DNA from: an uncultured bacterium
GTDB taxonomy: Bacteria; Acidobacteriota; Thermoanaerobaculia; Thermoanaerobaculales; Thermoanaerobaculaceae
DNA: 64,000 bases
NCBI GenBank assembly: GCA_937924755.1
Contig: CALEVZ010000054.1
Span: forward strand, 1 to 64,000
Reading direction: 5' to 3'
Shown here: piece by piece, positions 1 to 8,874 of the stretch
Layout: each line of letters opens with the position of its first letter
Numbering within the stretch: the stretch's first letter is position 1
Program-made: the position numbers and the translations under genes
The notes under the pieces: generated by a model
What the model saw: only the letters and a program-made list of their open reading frames with translations
What the model was told of the DNA's origin: nothing
Databases searched by the model: none

Positions 1-19
1 TGAGCCGCTCGCCGATCAC
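1..19 (-). CDS. possible start of the gene after menD (partial)
   Basis: A GTG overlaps the menD stop codon (GTGA) and opens a frame reading M-I-G-E-R-L before the left edge. This overlap is typical of co-translated operons, and menH or another men gene often follows menD. Six residues cannot identify a product, so the identity is only guessed from context. Confidence 0.3.
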
Positions 20-1782
20 GGTCGTACCTGCCGCCAGTAAGCCTGCACCGTCTCCCGCAGCCGCTGCCGCCGCCGGCGGCGCTCGCCGCCATCGATGACG
101 ACCCGCAGTACCGTGCACCCTGGCCTTGTCAACGCCTGCGAAAGAGCCGATTCGAGTTCAGGCACGGTGGTTACCGAGGCGGCGGCCACCCCGAAGGCGC
201 GCGCCGCCAGCTCCACATCCACGCGCTGGGGGGTAAGGAACAAGGCGTGCATCTCCTCTTCGGTCACCGGGCTGGTGGCCAGGGGCAAGAGCTCGAAGAT
301 GCGCCCGCCGCCGTTGTCCAGCACGAGGATCACCAGGGGGGCGAGCACCCGGGCGGCGGTAGCGAGCCCACCAAGATCGTGCTGGAAGGCCAGGTCGCCG
401 GTGACCAGCAGCAGGGGAGCGGCGCCGGCCAGGGCCGCCCCGACAGCCCCCGAGACCCCCCCGTCAATGCCGCTCACCCCCCGCTGCGTCAAGACCTTGA
501 TCTCTACCCCCGAGAACGGGCAGGCCATGTCCACCTCGCGGATGGCCAACGAGTTGCCCAGGGCCAGATACCCGCCGGCGGGCAAACAGCGTACCGCCAC
601 CCGCACCGCCCCCGTCTCGGACAGCCGGCCGCTTCGCCGCTCCTGCTCCTCGGCGTCCTCCAGCACCCCCGCCCCGCAAGCGGCGACCTCCTCCCACAGC
701 CGACGCCAGCGCCCGTCGCGCGGCTCGCCCGCTCCCATCCGCTCCACCAGCCGCTGCACGCTATCCGCCACGTCCCCAACCACCACCCCGGCGGCGCCGT
801 TGTGGGGGTCCACCCAGCCGTGCTCGCACAGCACCCAGGGCGGGGGGGCGCCCGCCCGGGTAAGTGCCTGGGTCCACGCCGCCGAGGTGGGCCAGCTTCC
901 CACCACCAGGGCGAAATCGTGGGCGGGCATCTCCGGACCAGCCAACAGCTCCATGGGGAGGGGGGAGGGGGAGGGACGACACAACCGCAGCTGACTGCCC
1001 GCCTCGGCCACCACCGGGAAACCCAGACCGGTCGCCAGGGCGGTCAGGGGCTGCGCCGCCGCGACCAGCCCCAGAGGGCCCGGGCCGCACACCACGATCC
1101 CCCGCCCCGCGGCGGTGCCGGCCTCGGCCAAGGCATCCAGCAGCTCCGGTGACGCCCGGCGACGGGGCGGGGCAGCCTGGGCCACCGGTTTCGCCAACAG
1201 GACCTCCACCCGGCGACGCAGCTCAAAGTCTTCGGGATCTGCGGGTTGCGGCTCCAGCGGAGGGCGGAAGGGGGCGTTGAGGTGCACCGGACCCGGGCGG
1301 GGGTCCAGGGTCGCCTGCACCGCCATTGCTGCTGCGGCGCGCACCCCGGCCAGGGCCGCCGGGTGAGGGTCCGGCACCCCCAGCTCCCAAAAGCCCCGCA
1401 CGAAGGACCCGTACAGACCGGACTGCCGGGTGGTCTGCAGAGCTCCCCGGCCCTGTACCTCCGGCGGCCGGTCGGCGGTGAGCACCAGCAAGGGCAGGTT
1501 GGCCTCGCTGGCTTCCATCACCGCCGGAAAGAAATGCCCGCCCGCCGTCCCGGAGGTGCACAGCAGCAGCGACGGCCTCCCCGTCACCCGCGCCTGCCCC
1601 AGGGCCACGAAGGCGGCGCAGCGCTCGTCCACCACCACCGTGGTGGTGAGGTGGGGGTGGCGATGGGCGGCCAGGGCCAGGGGGGTCGACCGCGAACCGG
1701 GACTCACCACCACCTGGCGCACTTCTGCCCGGGCAAAGGCGTCCAGGAGCAGCTCCCCCCACCAGAGGTGCAGATTGCTCAT
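16..1782 (-). CDS. menD: MenD, 2-succinyl-5-enolpyruvyl-6-hydroxy-3-cyclohexene-1-carboxylate synthase
   Basis: This 588-residue cytoplasmic ThDP enzyme joins isochorismate and 2-oxoglutarate (with CO2 loss) in menaquinone synthesis. The N-terminal pyrimidine-binding domain carries VVSPGSRSTPLALA and the ThDP-activating acid in VDERCAAF. The C-terminal pyrophosphate domain has GDLAFQHDLGGL followed by a DNGGGRIFELLP segment, the usual GDG...N diphosphate/Mg site. The length suits the family (550-580). The ATG overlaps the menF stop by four bases (ATGA), which fixes the start and implies translational coupling. MenF followed by MenD shows that this organism makes menaquinone, the quinone expected for the anaerobic respiratory genes downstream. 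Confidence 0.95.
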   Translation of the reverse strand: MSNLHLWWGELLLDAFARAEVRQVVVSPGSRSTPLALAAHRHPHLTTTVVVDERCAAFVALGQARVTGRPSLLLCTSGTAGGHFFPAVMEASEANLPLLVLTADRPPEVQGRGALQTTRQSGLYGSFVRGFWELGVPDPHPAALAGVRAAAAMAVQATLDPRPGPVHLNAPFRPPLEPQPADPEDFELRRRVEVLLAKPVAQAAPPRRRASPELLDALAEAGTAAGRGIVVCGPGPLGLVAAAQPLTALATGLGFPVVAEAGSQLRLCRPSPSPLPMELLAGPEMPAHDFALVVGSWPTSAAWTQALTRAGAPPPWVLCEHGWVDPHNGAAGVVVGDVADSVQRLVERMGAGEPRDGRWRRLWEEVAACGAGVLEDAEEQERRSGRLSETGAVRVAVRCLPAGGYLALGNSLAIREVDMACPFSGVEIKVLTQRGVSGIDGGVSGAVGAALAGAAPLLLVTGDLAFQHDLGGLATAARVLAPLVILVLDNGGGRIFELLPLATSPVTEEEMHALFLTPQRVDVELAARAFGVAAASVTTVPELESALSQALTRPGCTVLRVVIDGGERRRRRQRLRETVQAYWRQVRP

Positions 1783-3164
1783 GGCCGCAGTCCCAGCGCC
1801 GCCAGGGCGGCGGCCGCCTTGACGGCGGTCTCCTCCACCTCCGCCTCGGGGTCGGAGTCGGCCACGATGCCGGCCCCCGCCCAGACGTGCGCTCGCTCCC
1901 CGATCACCAGGGCGCAGCGCAGCGCCACCGCCAGCTCCCCGTCCCCGTTTCCCGCCATTACCCCGAAGGGGCCGGCGAACCACCCCCGGGAGACCTCCTC
2001 GCTGGCGCCGATGAGTTCCAGCGCCGCCTCCCTGGGCACCCCACCCACCGCCGGGGTGGGATGCAGGAGCGCCGCCAGGGACAACACCGACACCGGTAGC
2101 GCAAGTGTGCCGGTGAAGGGAGTGTGCAGGTGGGCGAGGTGGCGCAGCAGGCGAATCGCGGGTCGCGGCGGAAAAACCAGCTCGCCACACACCCCCGCCA
2201 GGGCATCCCGCACCGCCTCCACCACCAGACGATGTTCCTCCTCCTGCTTGGGATCGCCGAGCAGCTCCCCGGCCGGCAACGCCTCCCCACACTCCCGCGG
2301 CGCCGACCCGGCGAGCGCCTCGCTGCGGACCTCGCGCCCCGCCCGCGCCACCAGCAGCTCCGGAGAGGCGCCCAGAAAGGCGCGCCCGCCGCGGCGGAGC
2401 CCGAAGCGGTACAGCCCCCGCTCGTGGGCCGCCAGGTTCGCGAGCAACTCCTCCGGACGCAGCGGCACCCCTGCCGTCACCACCAGCCGCCGCGCCAGCA
2501 CCACCTTGGTCAGCGACCCGGCGACGATCTCCCGCCGCGCCCGCTCCACCCCCGCCGCCCAAGCCCGGGCAGAAGGTTCCTCGCGGATCTCCAGCTCCCT
2601 ATCGACGGCCACCTGGGGTGTGTCGCAAGCCAGCACCCGGCACAGGTGGTCGTACTCCCCCGTGAGCTCCTCCCGCCGAGGCCGCTGCCCCGGCGCCAGG
2701 GCCAGGGTCAGCTGGCCTCCCGCCGCCGTGCGCCGATACCCCCACCGCGGGATCACCAGGTACGCCTCCCCCAGCGGCCGCCAAGGCTCTTCACTGGCGC
2801 CCTCGGGGGCGAAGGCCAGCCCGCCGACGAACCGGGGGGAGACCGGCGAGCACCCGGGCATGGCAACGCTCTCGGTTTTGCCTGTGGCCGCCGCCACCGC
2901 CTCCTCAAGGGTCGCAAACCGTTGGGAACCAGAGGCTTCAACAGCGACTGCCGACCCCACCCCGGCCAGCGCGTCCCCGCCAGGAGGATCCCACAGCACC
3001 GCCTCGGCGTCGGGCCAGGCCTGCCACAGGCGCTCCAGAGGGGCCTCCGGGGCCGGCAGGGAAACCAGGCGGAGCCGATCGCCCGGCAGCGTCCCCACTG
3101 TCTGCGTCAGGAACTCCTGCGCTGCAGGGTCTGTCGCTGTCGGCGCGGTGCCTGCGTTCCCCAT
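1779..3164 (-). CDS. menF: MenF-type isochorismate synthase
   Basis: This 461-residue protein converts chorismate to isochorismate, the first committed menaquinone step. The chorismate-binding domain fills the C-terminal two thirds: [10 protein letters not shown], then [12 protein letters not shown], a LAGSAPR segment, HTPFTG and finally [14 protein letters not shown], the conserved acidic Mg-binding end. The N-terminal ~170 residues are poorly conserved, as is normal. Two in-frame ATGs exist, at 3188 and 3164. The second has a GAAGG SD at workable spacing and is preferred. A TACAAT hexamer at 3192-3187 could be a -10 box, but no convincing -35 was seen. The gene is divergent from the superoxide dismutase and coupled to menD. 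Confidence 0.93.
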   Translation of the reverse strand: MGNAGTAPTATDPAAQEFLTQTVGTLPGDRLRLVSLPAPEAPLERLWQAWPDAEAVLWDPPGGDALAGVGSAVAVEASGSQRFATLEEAVAAATGKTESVAMPGCSPVSPRFVGGLAFAPEGASEEPWRPLGEAYLVIPRWGYRRTAAGGQLTLALAPGQRPRREELTGEYDHLCRVLACDTPQVAVDRELEIREEPSARAWAAGVERARREIVAGSLTKVVLARRLVVTAGVPLRPEELLANLAAHERGLYRFGLRRGGRAFLGASPELLVARAGREVRSEALAGSAPRECGEALPAGELLGDPKQEEEHRLVVEAVRDALAGVCGELVFPPRPAIRLLRHLAHLHTPFTGTLALPVSVLSLAALLHPTPAVGGVPREAALELIGASEEVSRGWFAGPFGVMAGNGDGELAVALRCALVIGERAHVWAGAGIVADSDPEAEVEETAVKAAAALAALGLRP

Positions 3165-3278
3165 CCCTGTGCCTTCGGCCGGAGGCATTGTAGCCGCGGC
3201 GGTCCCACACCGGTGGTGCCGAGGAACCGGGAATCCGCCCCGACCGGCGCGGGTTTCGAACGTGCGATGGAGATGATT

Positions 3279-4037
3279 ATGCGCGCGTCCACCGAACCCC
3301 GCATTGCTCCCCTCACCCGCCGCCACCTGCTGAGCCTGGTGGGCGGGGTTGCCGCCGCCTCCGCCCTGGGTTCCTTTGTCCGCGGCGCCCGCGCCGCCAC
3401 CCCCACGCCGAGCCCCGCCGCCGCCCCCTTCGAGCTGGCGCCGCTGCCCTACGCGTTCGACGCCCTGGAACCGGTCATCGACGCCGAGACCATGCGCCTG
3501 CACCACGGCAAGCACCACGCCGGCTACGTGACCAACCTCAACGCCGCCCTCGACAAGGCGCCCGAGCTGAAAGGTCGCCCCCTGGAAAAGCTGCTCGCCG
3601 AGCTCTCCGCGGTGCCCGAGAGCGTGCGCACGGCGGTGCGCAACCACGGCGGCGGCCACGCCAACCACACCCTGTTCTGGCAGTGCCTCACCCCCGGCGG
3701 CGCCCCCCTCGCCGGCCCCCTGGCCGAGGCCATCAACGGCGTCTTCGGCAGCTTCGACGCCTTCAAGGAGGCGTTCACCCGGGCGGCCATGGGCGTGTTT
3801 GGCTCCGGCTGGGCCTGGCTGGTCCTCACGCAGGGCACGCTCGCCATCACCACCACGCCCAATCAGGACACGCCCCTCATGGCAGGGCAGGTGCCGCTGC
3901 TCGGCGTCGACGTGTGGGAGCATGCCTACTACCTGAAGTACCAGAACCGCCGCGCCGAGTACCTGGCCAACCTGTGGCGGGTGATCAACTGGCCCTTCGT
4001 GGCGAGACAATGGCAGGCGGCGCGGGTCGGCGCGTGA
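3279..4037 (+). CDS. sodA: Tat-exported superoxide dismutase, Mn-type signature
   Basis: This 252-residue protein disproportionates superoxide outside the cytoplasm. Residues 14-40 are a twin-arginine signal ([11 protein letters not shown], then a hydrophobic stretch ending in RGARAA). The mature enzyme has the N-terminal hairpin ([13 protein letters not shown], ligand His75, gateway Tyr83), the second ligand region [11 protein letters not shown] and the Asp/His ligands in [16 protein letters not shown] and TPNQDTPLM favour the Mn or cambialistic type over the Fe type. Of three clustered ATGs (3267, 3273, 3279) the last has GGAG six bases upstream and is used. Most cytosolic SODs lack a Tat leader, so export suggests protection of periplasmic metal centres. 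Confidence 0.92.
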   Translation: MRASTEPRIAPLTRRHLLSLVGGVAAASALGSFVRGARAATPTPSPAAAPFELAPLPYAFDALEPVIDAETMRLHHGKHHAGYVTNLNAALDKAPELKGRPLEKLLAELSAVPESVRTAVRNHGGGHANHTLFWQCLTPGGAPLAGPLAEAINGVFGSFDAFKEAFTRAAMGVFGSGWAWLVLTQGTLAITTTPNQDTPLMAGQVPLLGVDVWEHAYYLKYQNRRAEYLANLWRVINWPFVARQWQAARVGA

Positions 4038-4090
4038 GGATTCGCCGGGCGTCGGGCGCGGCGCGCAGCTGCGACTGATTCCAACTCGCC

Positions 4091-4118
4091 TTGACAACCG
4101 CGAAGCCGCACCTACACT
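4091..4118 (+). promoter_or_regulatory. sigma-70 promoter of the cyclase-kinase-TPR gene
   Basis: A perfect -35 TTGACA (4091-4096), 16-bp spacer and -10 TACACT (4113-4118, four of six consensus bases). Transcription would start near 4125, only about four bases before the ATG at 4129. The mRNA would therefore be essentially leaderless, and no SD precedes that ATG. Confidence 0.7.
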
Positions 4119-4128
4119 GACTTCGGAT

Positions 4129-7100
4129 ATGGGCGAAAAAGCTCCCCACAGCGAAGGGGCGGCCCGTGGCGCGCGGATCGCACGCCCGCATGCCGGCCCG
4201 GCCGCAGGCGGCGACAGTCCGCGGCCGACGGCGGAACCCGTAGCCACCCTGACGAGCCTGCTGGTCACCGATCTGGTGGATTCCACGGCGCTGGTGGACC
4301 GGTTGGGCGACGTCCGGGCGGCAGAGGTGTTCGCCCGGCACGACAGCGTGGCGCGCTTTCTTCTCGCCACCCACAGCGGGCGCGAAATCGACAAGAGCGA
4401 CGGTTTCCTGCTCCTCTTCGAGCGCCCGATCCACGCCCTCGCCTATGCCTTGGACTACCACGCCCAGTTACGCCACCTCGCCGAGGAGGAAGGCATCCCC
4501 CTGGCGGCACGGGTGGGTATCCACGTCGGCGAGGTGTTCATCCGCGAGAATCCCGCGGCGGACGTGGCCCGCGGGGCCAAACCCCTGGAGGTGGAGGGGC
4601 TCGCCAAGCTGGTGGCGTCGCGGGTGATGTCCCTGGCGCAAGGGGGACAGACCCTGCTCACCCGGGCGGCGTTCGATTTCACCCGCCGCGCCGCCGCCAC
4701 GTCGGAAACGGTGAGCGACCGACTGGTGTGGGTGGCGCACGGATTGTACCGCTTCAAAGGCGTCGAAGACGCCCTCGAGGTGTTCGAGGTGGGCGAGCCG
4801 GGGGTGGCCCCCCTGCGGCCGCCGCCGGGCAGCGACAAGGCCCGGCCGGTGGGCGGCGAAGACACGGTGTGGGGGTGGCGCCCCGCCGTCGGTCAGTCCC
4901 TTCCCGGACGGCCCCACTGGCGGCTGGAGCAGAAGCTGGGGGAGGGTGGCTTCGGGGAGGTCTGGCTCGCCCGCCACCGCAAGACCCGCGAGGGGCGGGT
5001 GTTCAAGTTTTGCTTCGGGAAAGAGCGCCTGCGCGCCCTGCAACGGGAGGTGACGCTGTGCCGTGTGCTGCGAGAGACCCTGGGTGACCGCCGGGACATC
5101 GCCCGCATCCTCGACTGGAACCTGGACGAACCACCCTACTACCTCGAGCTGGAGTACCAGGGCGGGCACACGCTTGGCGACTGGGCCGTCCGCCGGGGTG
5201 GCCTCGCCGCGGTCCCCACGCCCGTCCGCCTGGAACTGGCCGCCCAGATCGCCGACGCCGTGGCCGCCGCCCACTCCGTCGGCGTGCTGCACAAGGACAT
5301 CAAGCCCAGCAACATCCTGGTCGTAGAGGAAGCCGACGGCACGCCGCGCGTCCAGGTCACCGACTTCGGCATCGGCGCGTTGAGCGAAGCCGAGCGGGTC
5401 AACGCCTTGGGCATCACCATCCTCGGCATGACGGAATCCGAGCGGACCGGCTCCGGCACCACCACCGGCACGCGTCTCTACCTCGCCCCGGAGGTGCTGG
5501 AGGGCAAGCCCGTCACCACCCAGGCCGACGTGTACTCCCTCGGCATCGTGATCTATCAACTGTTGGTGGGCGACTTTTCGCGCGTGTTGGCGCCGGGGTG
5601 GGAGCGGGACGTCGACGATCCCATCCTGGCCGCCGACCTGAGCGCCTTTCTGGACGGGAGGCCGGAGCGACGCGTGGCCTCCGCCGCCGAGGTGGCGCAG
5701 CGCCTGCGCTCCCTCGAGACGCGGCGCGAGCTCGCCCGCGCTGCCGCTGCAGCCGCCGCCGAGGCGGAAGCCACCCGCCGGGCCCTGGAAAAGGCTCGCC
5801 GAAGGCGCCGCATCGCTGTCGCCGCGGCGGTGGTCGTCCTCGCCTTCGCGGTGGCCATGGCCGCACTCGCGCGCCGCATCGCCGCCGAGCGCGACCGGGC
5901 CAACCAGGAGGCCGCGGCCGCCCAGCGGGTCACCGATTTCCTGCTCAACCTCTTCCAGGTCTCCGACCCCTCCGAAGCGCGGGGCAACACCATCACCGCG
6001 CGGGAGCTCCTGGACAAGGGCGCAGCGCAGCTCGCAGAAGAACTGGGCGATCAACCGGTGCTGCGCGCCCGCCTGGCGGACGCCATCGGCACCGTGTACG
6101 TGCAGCTGGGCCTGCACCAGGAAGGTGAGCGCCTGTTGCACCAGGCCTGGGAGTTGCGGCGGCAACACCTGGGCGAGCTGCACGCGGACAGCGCCAACAG
6201 CCTGGGCGACCTCGGCTTCGTCGCCGAGAAGCGGGGCGATTACGCCGCGGCCGAACAGCACTACCGGCGCGCGCTGGACATCTACCGTTCCCTCGGGCGG
6301 GAGCATGAGACGGTCGTCGCCAAGGTGCACAGCTCCCTCGGCTGGGCACTGGCGGAACAAGCCCGCTGGCCGGAGGCGGAGGAGCAGGTTCGCACCGCCC
6401 TGGCGATACAGGAAAAGCTGGGAAGCGGCGCGGACGACATGGTGGCCGAATCGCTCACCACCCTCGCCTACCTCCACTTCAAACAGGGGAAGTACCGGGA
6501 CGCCGCCGAACTGTTGCGCCGCGTTTTGGCCATCCGCGAGCGCCTCCACGGGCCGGACTCGCTGCAGGCGGCGGCCGCCAAAAACAACCTGGCGGTGCAA
6601 CTGCGGGAAATCGGCGAGCTTGACCAGGCCCTCGCCTACTACCGGCAGGCCTTGGCGGTGCAGGAGCGCGCGCTGGGGCCCGACCATCCGGATCTGGGCA
6701 GCTTTTTCAACAACATCGCCCACATTCACCAGGACCGCGACGAGCTGCAACAGGCCGAACACTTCTTTCGACGGGCGCTCGCCGTCCGGCGCGCCGCGCT
6801 GGGCGAGGAACACCCCTTGACCGCGTCCTCTCTCAGCACCCTCTGTTACTGCCTGTGGCTGGGCGGGCAGCTGGACGAGGCAGAGGAGCTGTGCCGTCGC
6901 GCCCTCCAGGTCCGTGAACGGGTCCTCGGCCCGGACCACCCGGACGTCGCGTTCACGCGCTCCAACCTGGGGCTGATTTCCCTCGCCCGCGCCGACTACC
7001 CCGCGGCGCGCCGCCACTTCGAGGACGCCCTGCGGATCACCCAGACGGCCTTCGGCCAGGACCGCCCCGCGATGCTGCCCATCCTGGAGGGGTACGAGAC

Positions 7101-7230
7101 ACTCCTGCGGCACCTGCGGGAAACCGACTCCGCCGCCGCCCTGGCCGCGCGCATCGCCGCTGTGCGCCAGCACGCCGCGGCGCGGGGGGAACGCCTCCCC
7201 CCGCCGGTGCCCGTGCGCGCACCCCTCTGA
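4129..7230 (+). CDS. class III cyclase-like / Ser-Thr kinase / TPR membrane signalling protein
   Basis: This 1033-residue protein has three modules. Residues 40-200 are a class III nucleotide-cyclase homology domain with metal Asp48 (VTDLVDST) and Asp91 (KSDGF). The transition-state Asn position is Leu161, while Arg165 is kept, so cyclase activity is doubtful. Residues 265-530 are a Hanks-type kinase: GEGGFGEVWLA, Lys293, HKDIKPSN (HKD instead of HRD), Asp412 in TDFG, and LAPEV. It looks catalytically competent. An Ala/Glu/Arg-rich helix leads to one membrane segment (about 562-580). Residues 630-1000 are kinesin-light-chain-type TPRs (repeated ALGPDHPD-like ends), which would lie outside the cytoplasm. 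This order is known from Proteobacteria and Acidobacteria. No partner gene adjoins. Inferred role: transducing an envelope signal to phosphorylation. Confidence 0.88.
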   Translation: MGEKAPHSEGAARGARIARPHAGPAAGGDSPRPTAEPVATLTSLLVTDLVDSTALVDRLGDVRAAEVFARHDSVARFLLATHSGREIDKSDGFLLLFERPIHALAYALDYHAQLRHLAEEEGIPLAARVGIHVGEVFIRENPAADVARGAKPLEVEGLAKLVASRVMSLAQGGQTLLTRAAFDFTRRAAATSETVSDRLVWVAHGLYRFKGVEDALEVFEVGEPGVAPLRPPPGSDKARPVGGEDTVWGWRPAVGQSLPGRPHWRLEQKLGEGGFGEVWLARHRKTREGRVFKFCFGKERLRALQREVTLCRVLRETLGDRRDIARILDWNLDEPPYYLELEYQGGHTLGDWAVRRGGLAAVPTPVRLELAAQIADAVAAAHSVGVLHKDIKPSNILVVEEADGTPRVQVTDFGIGALSEAERVNALGITILGMTESERTGSGTTTGTRLYLAPEVLEGKPVTTQADVYSLGIVIYQLLVGDFSRVLAPGWERDVDDPILAADLSAFLDGRPERRVASAAEVAQRLRSLETRRELARAAAAAAAEAEATRRALEKARRRRRIAVAAAVVVLAFAVAMAALARRIAAERDRANQEAAAAQRVTDFLLNLFQVSDPSEARGNTITARELLDKGAAQLAEELGDQPVLRARLADAIGTVYVQLGLHQEGERLLHQAWELRRQHLGELHADSANSLGDLGFVAEKRGDYAAAEQHYRRALDIYRSLGREHETVVAKVHSSLGWALAEQARWPEAEEQVRTALAIQEKLGSGADDMVAESLTTLAYLHFKQGKYRDAAELLRRVLAIRERLHGPDSLQAAAAKNNLAVQLREIGELDQALAYYRQALAVQERALGPDHPDLGSFFNNIAHIHQDRDELQQAEHFFRRALAVRRAALGEEHPLTASSLSTLCYCLWLGGQLDEAEELCRRALQVRERVLGPDHPDVAFTRSNLGLISLARADYPAARRHFEDALRITQTAFGQDRPAMLPILEGYETLLRHLRETDSAAALAARIAAVRQHAAARGERLPPPVPVRAPL

Positions 7231-7531
7231 CGGCGCCTGGCAAGGCAAGGAGCGGGCGCTCATCCGCGGCTCCGGGTACGTGGTGAAAGACCTCAAAGCG
7301 GCGGTGTGCTGCTTCGCCACCAACGCCGATTTCGCCGGCGCCGTCCTCGCCGCCAATTTGGGTGACGACGCTGACACCACCGCGGCGGTGTACGGGCAGC
7401 AGGCCGGCGCCCACTACGGCGGCGCCGTCATCCCCCGTCACTGGCGGGAGACACCGGCGGTGGGGGATCTCATCGCCGACCTGGCCGACCGTCCGCTGGC
7501 CGGAGGAGCGGCCTGCTGCACGCCGGCATGA
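7229..7531 (+). pseudogene. C-terminal remnant of an ADP-ribosylglycohydrolase
   Basis: The frame encodes GSGYVVKDLKAA, a CFAT segment and then NLGDDADTTAAVYGQ with a following AGAHYGG. This matches the C-terminal metal-binding part of the ADP-ribosylglycohydrolase (DraG) family. About 200 N-terminal residues, including the first metal site, are absent, and the frame runs straight into the 3' end of the TPR gene with no start of its own. It is a truncated relic, so no enzyme is expected. Confidence 0.75.
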
Positions 7532-7579
7532 CCGGCGGGCAAAGAGAGCGGTGGACGCCGGCCAGCGGGGAATCCGCCT

Positions 7580-8268
7580 TTAAGGCAGGCGGCGCCGCTT
7601 GAGATGCACGGTGCCTGCCGTCTCCCCTCCGCGCTCCACCTCCAGGTAGCGCACCCAGCCGTCCTTCACCCGCACCACCCGGCGCCACGGTTGCTCCGAC
7701 CCTCCCTCTCCCAGGATCCACCACTTGAGAGCCCGCTGCGTGTCCACCCCGGGCTCGGGGATCGTCAAAAGGACTCCCCGTCCAGCACCACCGCCTTCCC
7801 CACCAGCCGGAAGCCCACATCGGCCGCGGCGGAGATCTCCCACCGGTACCGCAGCCCGTCGGGCGAGCCCACTACCCAGCTGCGACCCTGCTGCTCCCAC
7901 ACCGCCGTTCCGTCCACCGTGTCGACGAGACCCACCACCCGCGGCGGGGAGCCCAGCTCCACCTCCCGTAGGATCTCTCCGCTGTCAGGATCGAGCAGTG
8001 CGTCGCAGGTCGCGCCCGTCTTCCACGTTGCGCCCCCGCGGCTCCCCGCCGCACCGGCGCTTCGGCACCCATAGCCGAAACCCACCAGGCACGCGCGCTC
8101 GCTGCACACCGTCACCCCGGCCGAGAAGCCGCACTCGCCCCCCTTCCTTCTCGCCGCGGGCGGCGGCCTTCACGCGCTCCTGGCAGGGCAGGCGCACCCC
8201 CTGGGCGAACACCGCCGGGCCCGCCAGCAACGCCACGAGCACCACCGGAACGCCTGCCGCCGTTTCAC
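7580..8268 (-). pseudogene. frameshifted gene for a secreted protein of unknown function
   Basis: Three frames carry consecutive pieces of one protein. The GTG at 8268 begins M-K-R-R-Q-A. After a -1 shift near 8250 comes a signal-peptide core (VPVVLVALLAGPAVFAQ), then RLPCQERVKAAARGE. After an extra base in a run of six G (minus strand, near 8128) come CGFSAGVTVCSERACLVGF and a ~110-residue part with Trp and beta-type spacing. After one base lost in a T run near 7768 the protein continues TIPEPGVDTQRALKWWIL to the stop at 7580. The GTG overlaps the upstream stop (GTGA). All three shifts sit at or near short runs, so either true decay or assembly error is possible. I do not recognise the family. 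Confidence 0.6.
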
Positions 8269-8444
8269 CTGCCCTCGGCCGACCGCGGTACGCCCGCCGG
8301 GGCTTCCACCGGCTCGCCACCCCACCGCCGCGCGCCGGCCACGAGCCTTTGCACCGCCTCGTCGAGTGCCTCCCCCGGCACCGGCAGGCACGTGGGTTCT
8401 CCCTTTCCAGCCGGTGCGAACACGATAAGACAAGGCGCGCAGCC
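8265..8444 (-). other. coding-like segment in frame beyond a TGA; continuation of the Cys-rich protein
   Basis: Directly after the TGA at 8447-8445 the same frame stays open for 59 codons. It reads GCAPCLIVFAPAGKGEP, then CLPVPGEALDEAVQRLVAG, and ends SAEGR-stop with a GTGA overlap onto the next gene. Codon-like composition and the operonic overlap suggest that it was translated. It has no convincing start of its own. Either the upstream gene acquired a nonsense mutation, or the TGA is read through. Confidence 0.45.
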
Positions 8445-8645
8445 TCACCCCTCGCGCCCGCCGGAACCGGCGCGCATGCCCGAACAGCAGGACCCCCACC
8501 CGTCGCAGTACGGGGTGCCTTGCGGGGTGAAGGCACGCTCGCACTCGCACCAGCACGTACACCAGCCGCCCTCGGCCTCCCCCGCCGGGCCGAGGACCAG
8601 CGCGGCCACCAGCGCCGCAGACACCATCATCAGTTTTATGGCCAC
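8445..8645 (-). CDS. small secreted Cys-rich protein
   Basis: A 66-codon frame from a GTG (8645), or from the ATG at 8630 (61 residues), has a hydrophobic leader (MMVSAALVAALVLG, then PAGEAEGG). A short Cys-rich mature part follows: WCTCWCECERAF, then PYCDGWGSCCSG. The spacing C-x-C-x-C-x-C and the CC pair could bind a metal or form disulfides. GGAGG lies against the GTG and 14 bases before the ATG, so neither start is ideal. The frame continues past its stop in a coding-like way (see 8265-8444), and the next gene is frameshifted, so this may be the intact 5' part of a broken gene. Confidence 0.45.
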   Translation of the reverse strand: MAIKLMMVSAALVAALVLGPAGEAEGGWCTCWCECERAFTPQGTPYCDGWGSCCSGMRAGSGGREG

Positions 8646-8770
8646 CTCCGTGCCCGCTAACCTGAAAAAAAAGACAAGATGTCAAGGGGAGCGGCGGCCG
8701 CGGCTTTCGGGGACGAGCGGGCCGCTCGTGCAGACGATGGTGTCGGGGCGAGGCGAGCCGGCGAAGTGAC

Positions 8771-8809
8771 AAAAGCGGCGAGACCGCCGTGCAGCGCCGG
8801 TCTCGCCGC
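8771..8809 (-). terminator. rho-independent terminator of the porin-cytochrome-molybdoenzyme operon
   Basis: On the minus strand, a perfect 11-bp stem (GCGGCGAGACC pairing with GGTCTCGCCGC, arms 8809-8799 and 8785-8775) has a 13-base loop and is followed at once by TTTT (8774-8771). It lies about 65 bases past the stop of the porin gene. Confidence 0.8.
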
Positions 8810-8823
8810 GTGTCGGCCGGCCG

Positions 8824-8847
8824 GCGGCCCGGCTCACGCCGGGCCGC
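8824..8847. repeat. 10-bp inverted repeat just past the porin gene
   Basis: GCGGCCCGGC, loop TCAC, GCCGGGCCGC: a perfect GC-only hairpin between the porin stop (8875) and the terminator. It has no U tract and may protect the 3' end of the mRNA or assist termination. Confidence 0.5.
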
Positions 8848-8874
8848 AGCGGCCAGCGGGTGCGAGCGGGCGGA

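Noticed and set aside
1246-3276. 676-codon plus-strand open frame opposite menF
   Set aside because: It is Arg/Pro/Gly-rich, has no SD or domain and lies wholly antisense to menF and menD. Such long antisense frames are a side effect of very high GC content.
4468-7380. 970-codon minus-strand frame opposite the cyclase-kinase-TPR gene
   Set aside because: It mirrors the plus-strand codons and has a low-complexity composition. The plus-strand frame has clear catalytic motifs and a promoter.
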